A stretch of DNA of 64,000 nt from assembly GCF_020085105.1 (NCBI RefSeq), contig NC_058046.1, positions 33,207,392 to 33,271,391 of the forward strand, written 5' to 3'. The DNA is from Siniperca chuatsi (taxonomy: Eukaryota > Chordata > Actinopteri > Centrarchiformes > Sinipercidae). Position 1 is the stretch's first letter. The number at the start of each line of letters is the position of its first letter. Of the stretch, positions 38,900 through 51,770 are shown one piece after another. The translations under genes and the position numbers were made by a program. A model generated the notes under the pieces. That model was not told the origin of the DNA and searched no databases. It saw nothing but the letters and a program-made list of their open reading frames with translations.

Positions 38900-41800
38900 C
38901 TGTCACATCTCTGAACAAGCTCTGGTTTATTAAATAATAATAAATGACTTACCCATTCAGTTAAAGGTACACTGTGGAGTATTTGACCACTAGTGGTGCT
39001 CTAGAGCAATGTCTTAATGAGCAGGTCCCTGTAATCTTCGGTATGTTCTAACAGCGCACGCACAAGGACGCACGATTGCCACACGAGACGCAGTGAAACG
39101 TACAAACAGCCTGTACTCGAAGGCGTTCGTGGTGTAGCACTCGGTTGTAGTGATGGGAGTAGTTGTGTGAAGAACCCTACCTGCTTTCTTACCTCAACAC
39201 ACCTGGCCAATCGCTGATAAAAGGGGTCGTGCTTGTTGGATTGTCTGTTTGAGAAAGTTACAAAAATTGTTAGACACAGTACCCCCAATTCCGACACAGC
39301 CCACAAGCATCTGCCATTACACGACAAGCACTTCGTTTGAAGCCTACTATAAGGTCTTTAATGAGCAGGACTACTTTACAGCAGTATTGGACAGACAGTG
39401 ATTTTGCATTAATAAAATGAAATACTTTGATTTTTCAGGTATTTAATTTACTGGATTAGCCAAAAACAGACATTCCTGTCTTGTCAATTCCCACACAGGT
39501 GTTTCCATTATTTTGTCCACCCCATTTATATACAGTAAATGAGGGTAGGCTAAATAACAGAAACACCTCTCTGTGTAACGCAATACAGTTCAACAGCAGC
39601 ACAAGCTCCATCCTCCAAAATGATATTATATATGATCCTACAGTTGAATCAACAGGTCTCTAAAACAGTTTCAACACAAACTGAACATTAGAGCCTTCCC
39701 GAAGGAGGATTTATGGCAGGACTGTTGGATTAGAATGCATTAGTTTTAGCTGGGTGGACCTAATAAACTGCCAACTGAGTGTATATCACCATTTTCATAT
39801 TTACATGTACTGTGATAGAGGATTTTTATCCACAAACATTAAACAGGCTTTGCAAAGGTTTTATGAGGTAGGAAATGTATTCAACATGTTGTTTAGGCTT
39901 AAGGATACACAGAGTGCAATTTGCTGGTTGTTTACAATGAAAACTCCACAGGCTCCCTTCAACTGAGTATTCTGATTTAATGGGACTAGTTTAATGGGCT
40001 CTGCTTAGCTACAGTATGTAGATGTAAGCCATGCTGTTTTTCTGTGGTTCTAACTGCATCAGTTCTTAATTCCCTCTCTGGCTGGCTCCAGACTTGGCTC
40101 CAAATACTGATGACTTAACAGGACTGATATAAAGTATATCAAGTGAGTGTAAGGGGTGGGAGCTTTCGAGCCACCATAGCTCAGGGTGCTTAAGCACTGA
40201 CTCCTATTCCTCAGTCTGTCAGAATATACCAGAGAGGAAGAACACTGGCCTTGAAAAGCTCCTGCATCTCACCTGGCCAGACTGCTGTTTTAACAAGCTT
40301 GTAGAGGTCTTAAGAAATTCAAGCACAAAAGTTGGAGAAGAGGACAGAGTGGCCTTTGTTGATCTTCAATACAATTACAGAGATGGAGAACATGATTCTA
40401 GAGGCCGCTTTAGAAGTATAGTGCTCAAATTCTCTGCCAGGTGAATGGCTCCCTCGAGATTTTCCAAGTTCCTGCTATCCCAATTTTGTAAGACTTTTGT
40501 AGACTTTTGTATCTATTGCAGCCCTTTTTATTTACTGAATTCAAGTCAGAGTGTGTTGATTAGCCAGTGCTCAGACAGGCTGATCGGGTCGTTTTATATA
40601 CAAAGGTAATACAACACAAAGGATGAGGTGCTGCTGTATAGTAGCAGCAGCAGGTGGTGGTTGTATAGCAGAAGCTCACGTTTCTGTCTGACTGGCAGTT
40701 ATCTTGCACAGGAAGACTTTAAAGGACATAATGGAAACTGTGTCAAATGGCTAACTCCTTAGCTGACTTTATTATGATGCCATTTAGATATCAGATATTG
40801 GTGCTAGCATCAGATTTTGTGGTGGTATTAGGCACATTTATCTTGGTTGTAGAATAACAACATCCATTTTCCAATAAGTATTTTTAGCCGCAGATTTATA
40901 TCATGTCAAAATAACTTGTCATAACTTCCTGCCTGGGGCTACACACCAGGAGGACCATCAACAGCAATTCCAGACTCTCTTTCTCTCAGCCCAGCTGCTG
41001 TTCTAGCTGAGGATGGATGAAACCATAGGGTCTCTCCGCTGACAGTGACATATGTGGCAATTTGTCCAAGTGCTTCTTCCAGGTGCATCTGTGTAGGTCC
41101 AGTGCCACTGACCTTCTGGTCTCCTGGAGGCTGTTACCCTGGTGAAGCATCATGTCATTGTTGGTGACATGATCCTTCACCATTTCCAAGCCCAGCACTG
41201 AATCCTACCTTATATCCCTCAAGGTTTCAGCCTTGACAACTGCACCACCTCTTCTGTTGGGAGATCCAGTGGACTAGGTGGACCTGAGACTTCTAGAAGG
41301 AGCACGCTTTGATCGAGGTGTGGGGCATTGTGAGACTTTGTTTGAATTGCCCATGTGAGCCAGATGTTATGGTGACCTGACAGTACCTAGTTTAAGTTAA
41401 CCTGTTCTAAAACTGTAGTGGTCAGTATGCTTCAGACGGAAGGCTTTTCAGATTGTCAAACAGTGTCTGAAACACCCTCCCCCAGAACTTTCCGATATCG
41501 GAATTTGGGGGGCTCCTTCCAACAATTCATATATCTTTACGGAACCAACAAGCATGCCCACTTTACGCAGCAATTGGTCAGGTGTGTAGAGGTGACAAAG
41601 CAGGGGGTGTTTCAACTTCTCTCGAGCTGTCTTTTTCAAACAACTACTTCCGTCAATTTTCGCATGTGCTATTGAGAGTGGTGAGACTGAACCAAAACAG
41701 TGAAGTTGTGGGATGTAAAAACAAAACAACGAGCTGAAAGAGGCTAAAGCGCTCTGAGCTAAGCTGAACTGCAAAGTTGGTGATAATTCCCTGTGGGTTC

Positions 41801-44076
41801 CTCACTATGACTGACCTTTTATATTACACATTCAGTCATTTGACCCATTGTTCACACAGGTAATATATTTCAGGAACTTCAATTCAATTTTTACTTTATT
41901 TCAACAGGATAACCCACTCAGTATCAGTACTGTTTTCCATGGAATCCTGGGTACATGTACTTAATATTTAATTCAATTAAATTCAGTTTTTTTTTTTTAA
42001 TTTTTTTTTTTTATTTAATCATGCTAAAATATTGGGTAAATCACTGACTGGCGATGTGCCTTGATGTGGTATGATAGTACATTGTCTTGTTCAAGTTTCA
42101 GATTGTGCAGTATGCCCTCCAGGCTCCAGCCTTGTATCCTTGTAAATGTAAATGGGGTCCCAGGTAGCTGAGACAGTTAAACTCAACCAATTTTTACACA
42201 TGAAGATCAGTTTACTATTCATGAGGAGTGCTACTCAGCCTGTGAAATCAGTTGTAATGTTTTCTGTGGCTCTGGAGGAGCTTTGTCATGTCTGACAACA
42301 AAAACCTGCTCAGTTTGGGCTTCGAAACCAAAAATCTATAACAGAAAGCCTGTGTTACAAACCGGAGTCATGGAGTTTGAAAAATATGGCTGTTGATGGT
42401 CTAATGAAAATACACAATCAAGTTGCATCATGGAAGTACTGGAGTACTCCCTTAACTCACCCCCACAAGGTGTCTGCCTGTTTAGGAAACAGCTTTTCAA
42501 CTGAACATGGATGAGAAGCCCTTAAAGTGCTCAAGAAAATAAAAATGTGATCATCTATAATTACATGACAACTAGGCAAACTCCATCTGCTGAGTAAGAT
42601 TGTGTGATATGATCAAATGCTCCAGTACAGCTACTAATGGACCTTATGCTGAGATTGTTTGTCAACTGGTTTTCAACAGCAACAACTGATAATGGACATA
42701 TTTTCTAATGTTCCCAGTTCTGTAATGAAAGTATCACCACAAATACCAGTAGCTACCACAGTGCTACTTGATGGACCTTCTTAATGCTTCATTATCAGAG
42801 AAGTGTTCGTGGTAGTTGTAAGCAGGACAGGGCTCGCGGGTGGCAGATCAAATGTCTTCTTTTTTCACATTAGGTATCATTGGAGTGGACAAGGAGTGGC
42901 TAGTCCCCAGTGGCCTCACTGTTGGTCCTCCTCTTCTATATTGACCTGCTCCTCACAATAAACTCAATTCATGGCTGCTCTACAGTGCAGAGGGGTTGTA
43001 GAGGACAGGTGAAATTTGAATACGAAACCTCTGCCCCCTCCAACGTGTCTGTCTATCTGCAGGTATACAATGAACAATAAGCATCATTCTTTCTCTGTGG
43101 TCTGGTATTTTGAACAGGGTCCAAGCTGAGCTGTTTTTTTTTCTTTTCTCCTGGCTCATTAAGATCTCTTTCCCAAAATAGGTGCCGTGTCATCTTCCAA
43201 GTCTGTGAATTTATGATTCCCTTTCAGCAAACGTTTTGGCTAGCCCTTGTTCTGTAGTGATTTTTTGGCTTTAAAAATGCAAGACATCAAGAGCAACCTT
43301 CCCCACTTGAAGTAATTACATTATGACTCACTGTTTCCAAGATTATGCAAAGATGAAATTATTGGCCAGTGGCCTTAAGCCAGTTGGCCAGCTGATTGCT
43401 TTCAACAGTATGGTCAAACAGATATCCAACAGGATATCGTATCTATGTTCCTTCACAATCTGTCCAATCTGCCATTTTCCTTGTCAGCAGTGACGAGTGT
43501 TTACTGTGAAAAAGTCTAAAGAACTAAATAAACTTCTCAAACCTCTACAGCAATCTGGTCTATATCTCTATGTTCAGTGTGTTTCAAATATTCATATTTC
43601 CCCCCAAAAGTGGCTAAATAAACTAGCTTCATCTCAGGTCTCAGGCACCACCTTCAGCATGTTACAGCTCCCACCTCTTGCTTTTCCAGTTCTCCTAGCT
43701 CACTCACTGGCTAGTCTGACAAAACGATCCAAGCTTCAAAACCATCTGGGTGGGCATTTCCCATGGCAGCCGTTGACTGACATTTGAGGGCCAGTGATGC
43801 CAGGTGATGCACTGTCAACTTCCACTACTAGTGCGCTACAGACTGGAGCACATCATAGCCCTGTATAGTCTATGAACGTTGATACAATACATTTTTATCC
43901 TTTATCTATCCAGCAAGGCCACATAGTGTTAGCTATGCACCGTCTTATATAACATCTGTTCCTTACAACATAAAACATTTTGGGAGGAGCCATTGTGCTG
44001 TTGTATTTTACTCAGAAAGTGGAAGCTAACAAGCTGAAAGTGGAATTTAGTTAACCTAGCTTGCTACCTTCAAAAT
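38900..44076. other. Intergenic DNA, no supported gene
   Basis: I see no exon series with coding character. Two short blocks (39124-39330 and 41428-41660) share inverted words (for example AGGTGTGT.GAGGT...AAAGCAGG) and look like copies of an unclassified short repeat. There is a T/A homopolymer tract at 41988-42014. The rest is unique AT-rich sequence. Confidence 0.5.
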
Positions 44077-44263
44077 AAGACGGTGTAGTCCCTCATTCGT
44101 CCAGGAGTGTTCTATCGTAGAAAAGGTTTCAGTCGCAGTCATCTGGACACTGTTTTCAGAATCAAGACGTTTGGCTCCCATCCGGAAGTCATTCGCAATT
44201 GGGAATGACTTCCGGATGGGAGCCGAAACGTCTTGATTCTGAAAACAGTGTCCAGATGACTAC
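44077..44263. mobile_element. Penelope-like element terminal sequence as an inverted repeat
   Basis: 44077-44199 is the reverse complement of the Penelope-element 3' end at 58078-58207 (for example GACGGTGTAGTCCCTCATTC). It is followed at once by the same segment in forward orientation (GGAATGACTTCCGGATGGGA to CCAGATGACTAC at 44263). The arms meet at ATTCGCAATTGGGAAT, forming a perfect-looking palindrome of about 60 bp per arm. Confidence 0.75.
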
Positions 44264-44525
44264 TAGCTTGCTACCATTAGCACTGATTCCCACTAGACAC
44301 TAGACTTTTTGTTCATGTTATTTCAGCACCTACCGAGTCATCGGCAGCTCCTGCACACTTAGTATTGTGTTTGTCACACATTATACAAAGGAGGGGGTCT
44401 AGCTAGCATTAGCTGTCTCTCTTTCAAAATTCACAGCAACGGGTTTCCCGTGACCTCAGTACTTAGGGTTAGGGAACGATCGTGGCCATGGTTAAAACAA
44501 ACAAACGTTGAATGACAATAGGAAA

Positions 44526-44770
44526 ATATTCAATTTTACTTATATAGCGCCAATTCATAACAGAAGTTATTTCATTGCGTTTTTCCTATAGAGCAGGTCT
44601 AGACCGTACTCTTTATAATATTAATTACAGAGACCCAACAAATCCCACCATGAGCAAGCATTTGGTGACAGTGGCAAGAAAAAAACTTCCTTTAAACAGG
44701 CAGAAACCTTGGACAGAGCCAGACCCACGGTGGGCGGCCATCCGCCACCATTTCGCCGAAACAGGGAAGT
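44526..44770 (-). mobile_element. L2/Maui LINE 3'-tail copy (reverse orientation)
   Basis: It contains TTATATAGCGCCAATTCATA, ACAGAAGTTATTTCATTGCG, TATAGAGCAGGTCTAGACCG, ACAAATCCCACCATGAGCAA and GGGCGGCCATCCGCC. The family also occurs at 26.19, 45.22 and 58.35 kb. It is 5'-truncated. Confidence 0.7.
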
Positions 44771-45465
44771 GACAGCGGTCTCCGATGTCTGTCTGATGTG
44801 TTGTTGACCCATCCATCCACCCTAACCTCCTGACTTTGCTCTGGATCAACGTCACACTACTTCCCCCTTTGCTTCTGACAGACAGCAGTCATAATTACTA
44901 TGACCACTAGAGGTGTTTATTGTATTGGAGCATTTGCTGACATTAATGATGCTGTGTTTTTTTCTTGGGAAGATAGTCTCCAAATGTTGACTCAGCTGTG
45001 TTCTAGTTTGTTTCTAAATTAATCAAACTTTTGAGTTTTTCAGGTTTTCAAGTGTCCCTAAAATAAGCGTGCCCTTTTTAGGCCTCTCAAGGTGGGGTAG
45101 GCAAATGTTTCAGGTTTGAAGTACAGCAATTACTTAAGTAAATGAAGTAAAGAAGAAATAAAAAGAGGTCAAGCTATTTTTCATTATTCTACAGCATTTG
45201 GGTAGCAGTTTGGTATATTCAATTAAATTACATTTTATTTATATAGCATCAATTCATAACAGAAGTAACATATCTCATTGCCCCTTTTCTATAGAGCAGG
45301 TCTTGACCGTACTCTTTATAATATTATTTACAGAGACCCAACAAATCCCACCATGAGCAAGCATTTGGTGACAGTGACAAGATAAATTTCCTTTAAGAGG
45401 CAGAAACCTTAGACAGAACCAGACTCAATAATGGGCGACCATCCGCCGCTGCTGTGATAGGTTTT

Positions 45466-45488
45466 GAGAGAGAGAGAGAGAGAGAGAG
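45466..45488. repeat. (GA)n microsatellite
   Basis: About 11 GA units lie within the L2/Maui relic. Confidence 0.85.
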
Positions 45489-45591
45489 GTTTAGAGAGAG
45501 AGTGTCATAGTTAGCCCCTGTGCCCCCCGATCCCTGTGTGCTTCAGTGTGCCTGCCTCTCGTCGTGTTTCGTGGCTGTCCCCTGTTCGTTG

Positions 45592-45613
45592 CTGTGTGTG
45601 TGTGTGTGTGTAT
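45592..45613. repeat. (GT)n microsatellite
   Basis: About 10 GT units lie within the L2/Maui relic. Confidence 0.8.
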
Positions 45614-47560
45614 GTGCGTTTTGGTCTGGCTTCCTGGTCTCCTGCCTGCTGCTGATCACCGGCACACCTGACTTCAATCAATCATCAGTCTCCACTGCAT
45701 ATCTACCAGGTTCTACCACACTACCAGTGCCAATGCAGACACCACCTAGAATTTTTAAAATAGTAGAAATGTAACTGTAGTGTTAACATTAAGAAATTAA
45801 TAATAACAGGAATGACAGCTGTAGGAAATATAATGTCAGTATTAGTAACAGAGCCAATAACAAAAACTGTAGTAACAGTTTTCGAGCAGGAACACAGGGG
45901 CAGCAGGTGGCCCACAACCACAGATCCAATCTCTGCAGCTCATACCTGCTGAAAGTGACAGAAGGAGAGAGGAGAGAAACGAGAAAGCACAGAACTATGG
46001 GAGAGAGAAGATGTCGAGTTAGTAACATGCATTAATGGGATAAAAATGCATACAGATGGAGACGGAGAGGAGGAGAGAGGAAAGACATGGGAAGTCTCCT
46101 GGCAGTCTAGGCCTATAGCAGCATAACTAAGGGATGGTTCAGGACTCACCCAAGCCAGCCCTAACTTTAAGCTTTATCAAAGAGGAAAGTCTTAAGCCTA
46201 CTCTTAAATATGGAGATGGTGTCTGCCTCCCGAACCCAAACTGGGACCTAATTCCAGAGGAGAGGAGCTTGATAACTGAAGGCTCTGGCTCCTATTCTAC
46301 TTTTGGAGAGTCTAGGACCCACAAGTAACTCTGCATCCTGGGAGTGCAGTGTTCTAGTCGGGTAATAAGGTATTATGAAATCTTTTAAGATACGATGGTA
46401 CCTGACAATTAAGAGCTTTGTAGGTGAGGAGAAGGATTTTAAATTCTATTGAATTTGTGAAAGAAGGCAGTCCTTGAAGTTTGTTTCATGTGGGAGTTAA
46501 AGGATAAATCCTGATCATTTGTTTAGGTTTAGGGCTGATTAATAGGCTTGAGTCGAATATGGCTACAACTCCACCTCCTCGGCCAGTGCCTCGAAAAATA
46601 TGAGTATTAATATGACTGGGTGGAGTGGATTCATTTAGGCTACATATTCTTCATGACCCAGCCAGGTTTCAGTAAGACAAAATAAGTCAATATGATACTC
46701 TGATATTAAATCGTTCACTAGTGCAGCTTTAGATGACAGAGATCTGATGTTTAAGAGTCCACATTTAATTCTCCTGTTTTGTTGTGCTATTTCAGCATTT
46801 TTGTTTAGATTTTTATGTATAACTTCTCTTCTGTTAACTTTTGGTTTTATTAATTTAAGTGGTCGGGGGGCTGACACCATCACTAAGGAGTTTTGGGTGG
46901 GTAACTGCTCTGGAAGCGCAGAGAAGTGTGTAGGACTGCAACTCTGCTTCCTGGTCTCAACTCTGAGTTGTCATGGTTTAGGTCCACTAATAAACTCGGC
47001 CAGATTTCTGGATATGAGAGCTGCTCCATCCAAAGTGGGATGAATGCCGTCTCTCCTAATCAGTCTGCCAATTATCTACAAAGCCCACATCGTTTGCTGG
47101 ACACCACCTCGACAGCCAGCGGCGGAATGAAGACATGCGGCTAAACATGTCATCACTGGTCAGATTTGGCAGGGGCCCAGAGAAAACTATGGAGTCCAAC
47201 ACTGTCTTTGCATATGTACACACCGACTCAACATTAACTTTAGTGACCTCCTTTGTGGGGAATCTGCTGTAGCACCCAGGCACGACGGACCCCCAAAAGC
47301 CTTCGTTACTTGAGACAAGTAACTGAGTGGGTCTGAGATCTTTGAGATCTGAATGAATGTAGCAGTGATATGCTTGAGAGGACCAACGGTCCATGATTTG
47401 TATTAAGTGCTCTGGTTGTGGGAGCCGAGGTGGCAGCTACGATTCTGAAGGAGTGAACACCAGAGTTCTGGACAGGAGAAATGTTGGACAAGGAGAGTAC
47501 ATGGTGAAAGTGCTGGTGGAACCAGAATAACTTTTCTGGACTCAGAGAGAATCATAGTTT

Positions 47561-48373
47561 GTCATAGTTATGCTGGGATTTCCGGAATTGCAAGAAGTTT
47601 GCAAGTGTCTTGAAAGGATTCAGCAGTGATTGGAAAACTCAGACCTGGGCTGCTGGGCTGCTGGTTAGGATTTTATAGATGCTAAAGCCGCTAGGGTAAA
47701 CTTTGATAGTACGTGTTTTGATGACCATTACAAAATGGGTTTGGGTAACAAAATGGGTCATGATTACGAGATCGAAGGATGGGTGGTTATGTTATACTGT
47801 CGTGAAGGTAGCAGAAACTCTTCCAAGCTTCCAAGTAAGACGAGACGGTTGAGGGTGATATGCTGTTGAAGATATCCCCCGGAAAGGCCGAGTTTCTGAA
47901 CTTCTGAAATGGGAAACAGGAAAGAGTCGGCGATGGCATTGGAATCAGGAACATGAGCTGCACAGAGAAAATATAGGTGTGTTAATGTAGTGCCATGTTA
48001 GCCATGCATGGACGTATGATAGATGGGACGTTAGAGCGAACTTGTTGATTATGATTATGATTCTACGTCTGCGAGGTTGTCGAAGTATACGAGAATGGGC
48101 TTTGCAGGACCATTTGTGGCCCCACGGAATAGCTGCGGTTATTATGGTGTAGATTTCGAAGAGAGTGGAGGAAGAAAGATGCTGGGTGAGAAGGGGCACC
48201 ACATGTGGAGCATGGTAAGGCTGCACAGGTGGCGAGGATGCGGCAGTAGTTTAATTGTCAAGTGTGCATGTGTCCTCATTGGCCTGCTGAAGATGGGCTG
48301 CGGCTTTGAAGGCAGAGTGGATGTAATATAGTAGAAACCATTGCCTCCAAAATGGAGGGCCATATTAAGGATG
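47561..48373. other. Unclassified DNA between two LINE relics
   Basis: I see no recognisable protein or repeat edge. It may be the 5' region of the Maui/L2 relic. Confidence 0.3.
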
Positions 48374-51300
48374 ATTAGATTAGATTAGATTCAACTTTAT
48401 TGTCTTTACACATGTACAAGTACAAGGCAACAAAATGCAGTTTAGGTCTAACCAGAAATGCAATAAGCAAATGCAGGATTTAAAGTGTGTGCATAAATGC
48501 AGAATAGAGCTGTATTATGAAAATATGTTACAAGTGGTACTATGGACATTATATACAGATGGCAATACTATAAACAGAAGTATACTGATGGATATGTACA
48601 ATAATGAATTGGACTGTGCAGAACAGTAGTGCAATGAATATAAAGTAGTGCAATTTATGGAAATAGTTAACAGTGCAGTAGATGAGTTGCAGTATTCAGT
48701 ACATAGTACTGGAGTGCAAATGATGCAGTATAGGAGTACAACTTATGCAGTATATGTATAAATAAATAGTCCAGTAGTCCATGCAAATGAACATGTGGTA
48801 GCAAAAACAATATCAATATAGCAGCATTTAAGTTAAGGTATATGAGGGGACAGTGGAATCAGCGGGGGGTGAGTTCAGTAGGAAGACAGCTCTGGGAAAA
48901 AAGCTGTCTCTCAGTCTGCTGGTCCTTGTCCGGGGGCACCTGAGGCGCCTGCCAGAAGGCAGGGGAGAAAACAGTCTCTGGGCGGGGTGAGAGGAATCCT
49001 TAAGAATGCTGCGGGCTCGACGCAGACAGTGTTTCCTCTGGATGTCCTCAATGGCTGGAAGTGGAGTCCCTGTGATGCGCTGGGCAGTTTTCACCACCCG
49101 CTCCAGTGCCTTGCGCTCTGCAGCAGAGCAATTCCCATACCAGACTGTGACACAGTTGGTTAGGATGCTCTCTACTGTGCAGCGATAGAAGTTCACCAGG
49201 ACAGCTGAGGACAGTTGGTTCTTCTTCAGTGCCCTCAGGAAGAAGAGGTGCTGGTGAGCCTTCTTGACCAGGCAGGAGGTGTTGGTGGTCCAGGACAGGT
49301 TCTCCGAAATATGGGTCCCCAGGAACTTGAAGCTGGAGACAAGCTCAACAGCCATCCCGTTAATGTGGATGAGGGCATGTGTGCCTCCTCTCTCCTTCCT
49401 GTAGTCCACGATGAGCTCCTTTCTCTTGGAGGTGTTAAGGTGCAAGTTATTGTCTGTGCACCACGTGGCCAAGTGCTGGATCTCCTCTCTGTAGGCAGTC
49501 TAATGCGCAGGCCTGCAGTCGAGTTTGAAGAGGAAGTAGAGGAAGGGGTCAGCACACAGCCCTGTGGTACGCCAGTGTTGAGTGTGATGGTGGTGGAGCA
49601 GTTGTGGCCTGACCTAACAAGCTGAGGTCTGTTTGTCAGAAAGTCCATAATCCAATTGCAAATGGAGGTGTTAATGCCCAGGTTTCCAAGTTTGGTGATT
49701 AACTTGGAAGGGATGACAGTGTTGAATGCAGAGCTGAAGTCAACAAACAGCATTTGTGCATAAGTGTTCTTATTGTCCAAGTGTGTGAGTACAGAGTGCA
49801 GTGCCATGGAGACTGCATCCTCTGTGCTCCTATTGCAGCGGTAAGCAAACTAGTATGGGTCCAGTGTGGATGGGAGGAAGTCCTTTAGGTGTGCCAGGAC
49901 CAGCCGCTCAAAGCACTTCATAACATTGGGTGTGAGTGCTACCGAGCGGTAGTTGTTCAGGCACGTTGGACTAGAGTGTTTCGGCACTGGCACAATGGAG
50001 GTGGATTTAAAGCATGCTGGCACAGCTGCTTGGGTGAGGGACAGGTTGAAAATATTCATAAAGACCCCAGCGAGCTGCTCTGCACATGCCTTGAGTACAC
50101 GACCAGGGATGCCGTCTGGTCCAGCAGCCTTGCGTGTGTTGATCCGGCTCAGTGCAGTGTAAACATCTGTGGAAGCGAGTGTGATGGTTGGGTGGTCAGC
50201 TGAGGGTGTGAGCTTGGTGGCAGTTTCCCTATTGTCTCTCTCGAAGCGAGCATAAAAGTCGTTAAGCTCGTTCAGGAAGGAGACATCTGTGGCTACGGGG
50301 GTGAAGTGTCTGGGTTTGTAGTTGCTGATGGCGTGAATGCCCTGCCACATGCATCGAGGGTCGGAGTTGAAAAAGTCCTCCTCTAACTTTAGCTTGTAGC
50401 AGTGCTTGGCCTTTTTGATGCCCCCTTTCAGATTTGCCCTGGAAGTGCTGTAGGCCTGTGCGTCACCTGATCTGAAGGCAGTGTTGCATGCCTTCAACCG
50501 GAGGCGCATGTCCTTGTTCATTCATGGCTTCTGATTTGGGTATGTGGTGATCTGCTTCTGAGTTGTAACGCTGTCTATGGTGATGTTGATGTAGTCCAAT
50601 ACAGAGGAGGTGTAGCTGTCTATGTCCATATGAGAGCCACAGGTGGCCTGACAGGCAAATATACTCCAGTCTGTGTGTTGAAACCTGTCCTGGAGTGTGG
50701 AGTCCCCGCAGGCCATACTTTGATGGTCCTCACTGATGGCTTCACACGAATGATGAGAGGTGAATACTTGCGGGTGAGGAACAAAGAAAGGTGATCAGAT
50801 TGACCCAGGCGGGGGAGGGGGGTCACGGCGTAAGCCTCAGCCCTGTTTGTGTAGACATGGTCCAAAGTTTTGTTTCCTCTGGTGTGACAGAAAACATGCT
50901 GGTGAAATTTGGGGAGCACTGCCTTGTTGAGGCACTGCATCTTGTTGAGTGATTAAAATCTCCCGCAACAATAAATGCAGCCTTCCGGGTGAGCATTCTG
51001 TTGTTTACTGATGGCTGCATGAAGTTTGCTCATAGCAAGCTTGGCATCAGCATCCGGAGGAATATAAGCTGCCGTTATAATGGTGGAAGTGAACTCCTGT
51101 GGCAGATAAAACGGTCTACATTTAACCATGAGAAACTCTAGGTTAGCAGTGTCTCCTAACAATAACAGTTTGTGCAAGCTTTGTTAAAGTAAATGCACAA
51201 TCCTCTGCCTCTGGTCTTACTGGATTCATCTGCCATCCTATCTGCCCAGTGTGTGTGGCGTCCAGCTAGCTCAATAGCATTGTCCAGTGTGCCACTGTGT

Positions 51301-51770
51301 AGCCACGTTTCAGTGAAGATCATGACATTGCAGTTCAAAAGTCTTCTGCTGTTGATGATGCAGAGTCGAATCTTGTCCATTTTGTTTACCAATGATCGTA
51401 CGTTTGCGAGGAAAATGCTGGGTAAAGAGAGCCGGTATGGTGTTATCTTTAGCTTAGCTCTTAGCCCTCCGTGCTTCCCCCGCCTTTGTTTACCACTTTG
51501 TGCACGCCACCTGCAAGCACTTCCGCCTGGCCGTGTAGGGTGCGTAGCATCGGGTGTTCTGGCGATCTCAGGGATGAGTCGAAGATTGGGTTAGGCGCAA
51601 ACCAATATCCAAGGGCTCATGAGTGTATGATATTAAGGCACAGCTGTTCTGCATGAACAGACCCGAGATGAGCAAGAAAAACACTGCATAAATGCAAAAA
51701 CTGGAGAGACACTGAGCCTCGCGATGTACACGTGCCGCCATCTTGGTCGTACCAAGATGGCCATGTAATT
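48374..51770 (-). mobile_element. Rex1/CR1-like LINE, nearly full length but frameshifted
   Basis: On the minus strand the 3' end carries the tail (AATCTAATC)-like repeats at 48374-48392. ORF2 pieces follow upstream. The C-terminus is 48828-49472 ([20 protein letters not shown], then LTNCVTVWYGNCSA). RT palm pieces are 49235-49807 ([20 protein letters not shown], then [11 protein letters not shown]). RT fingers are 49850-50521 ([20 protein letters not shown], then [20 protein letters not shown]). The endonuclease is 50620-51392 (CNVMIFTETWLHSG, IITAAYIPPDADA, GDFNH). Frameshifts and stops separate the pieces, and the YADD core itself is lost at about 49490-49530. Family assignment is by motif style. 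Confidence 0.8.
49850..50521 (-). pseudogene. LINE reverse-transcriptase fragment (fingers/palm), Rex1/CR1-like
   Basis: This 223-codon open stretch contains the conserved RT block [20 protein letters not shown] (block 1) and [20 protein letters not shown] (block 2). It stops at codon DPY*, just before the FAYR block, which resumes with further stops. It is part of the element 48374-51770 and not a host gene. Confidence 0.8.

Larger units (their letters stand above)
45216..47560 (-). mobile_element. Maui/L2 LINE relic: 3' tail, endonuclease start and SGNH-esterase ORF1; RT deleted
   Basis: In reverse order the relic holds the conserved 3' tail (45216-45460, interrupted by GA and GT microsatellites) and UTR/ORF2 debris (45880-46600). 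Next comes the ORF2 endonuclease start at 46883-46635 ([20 protein letters not shown] then [11 protein letters not shown]). Then comes ORF1 sequence at 47491-47056 with VFSGPLPNLTSDDMFSRMSS, FRRWLSRWCP and VGFVDNW, the SGNH/GDSL-esterase-like ORF1 typical of such LINEs. I find no RT core between them, so the copy is internally deleted and inactive. Confidence 0.65.

Noticed and set aside
39001..39327. 108-codon minus-strand ORF and the similar-sized one at 41448-41774
   Set aside because: They share inverted non-coding repeat words with each other. The composition is not protein-like and no domain is present.
51193..51594. 133-codon plus-strand ORF
   Set aside because: It is antisense to the endonuclease region of the Rex1/CR1-like LINE and has no independent signal.
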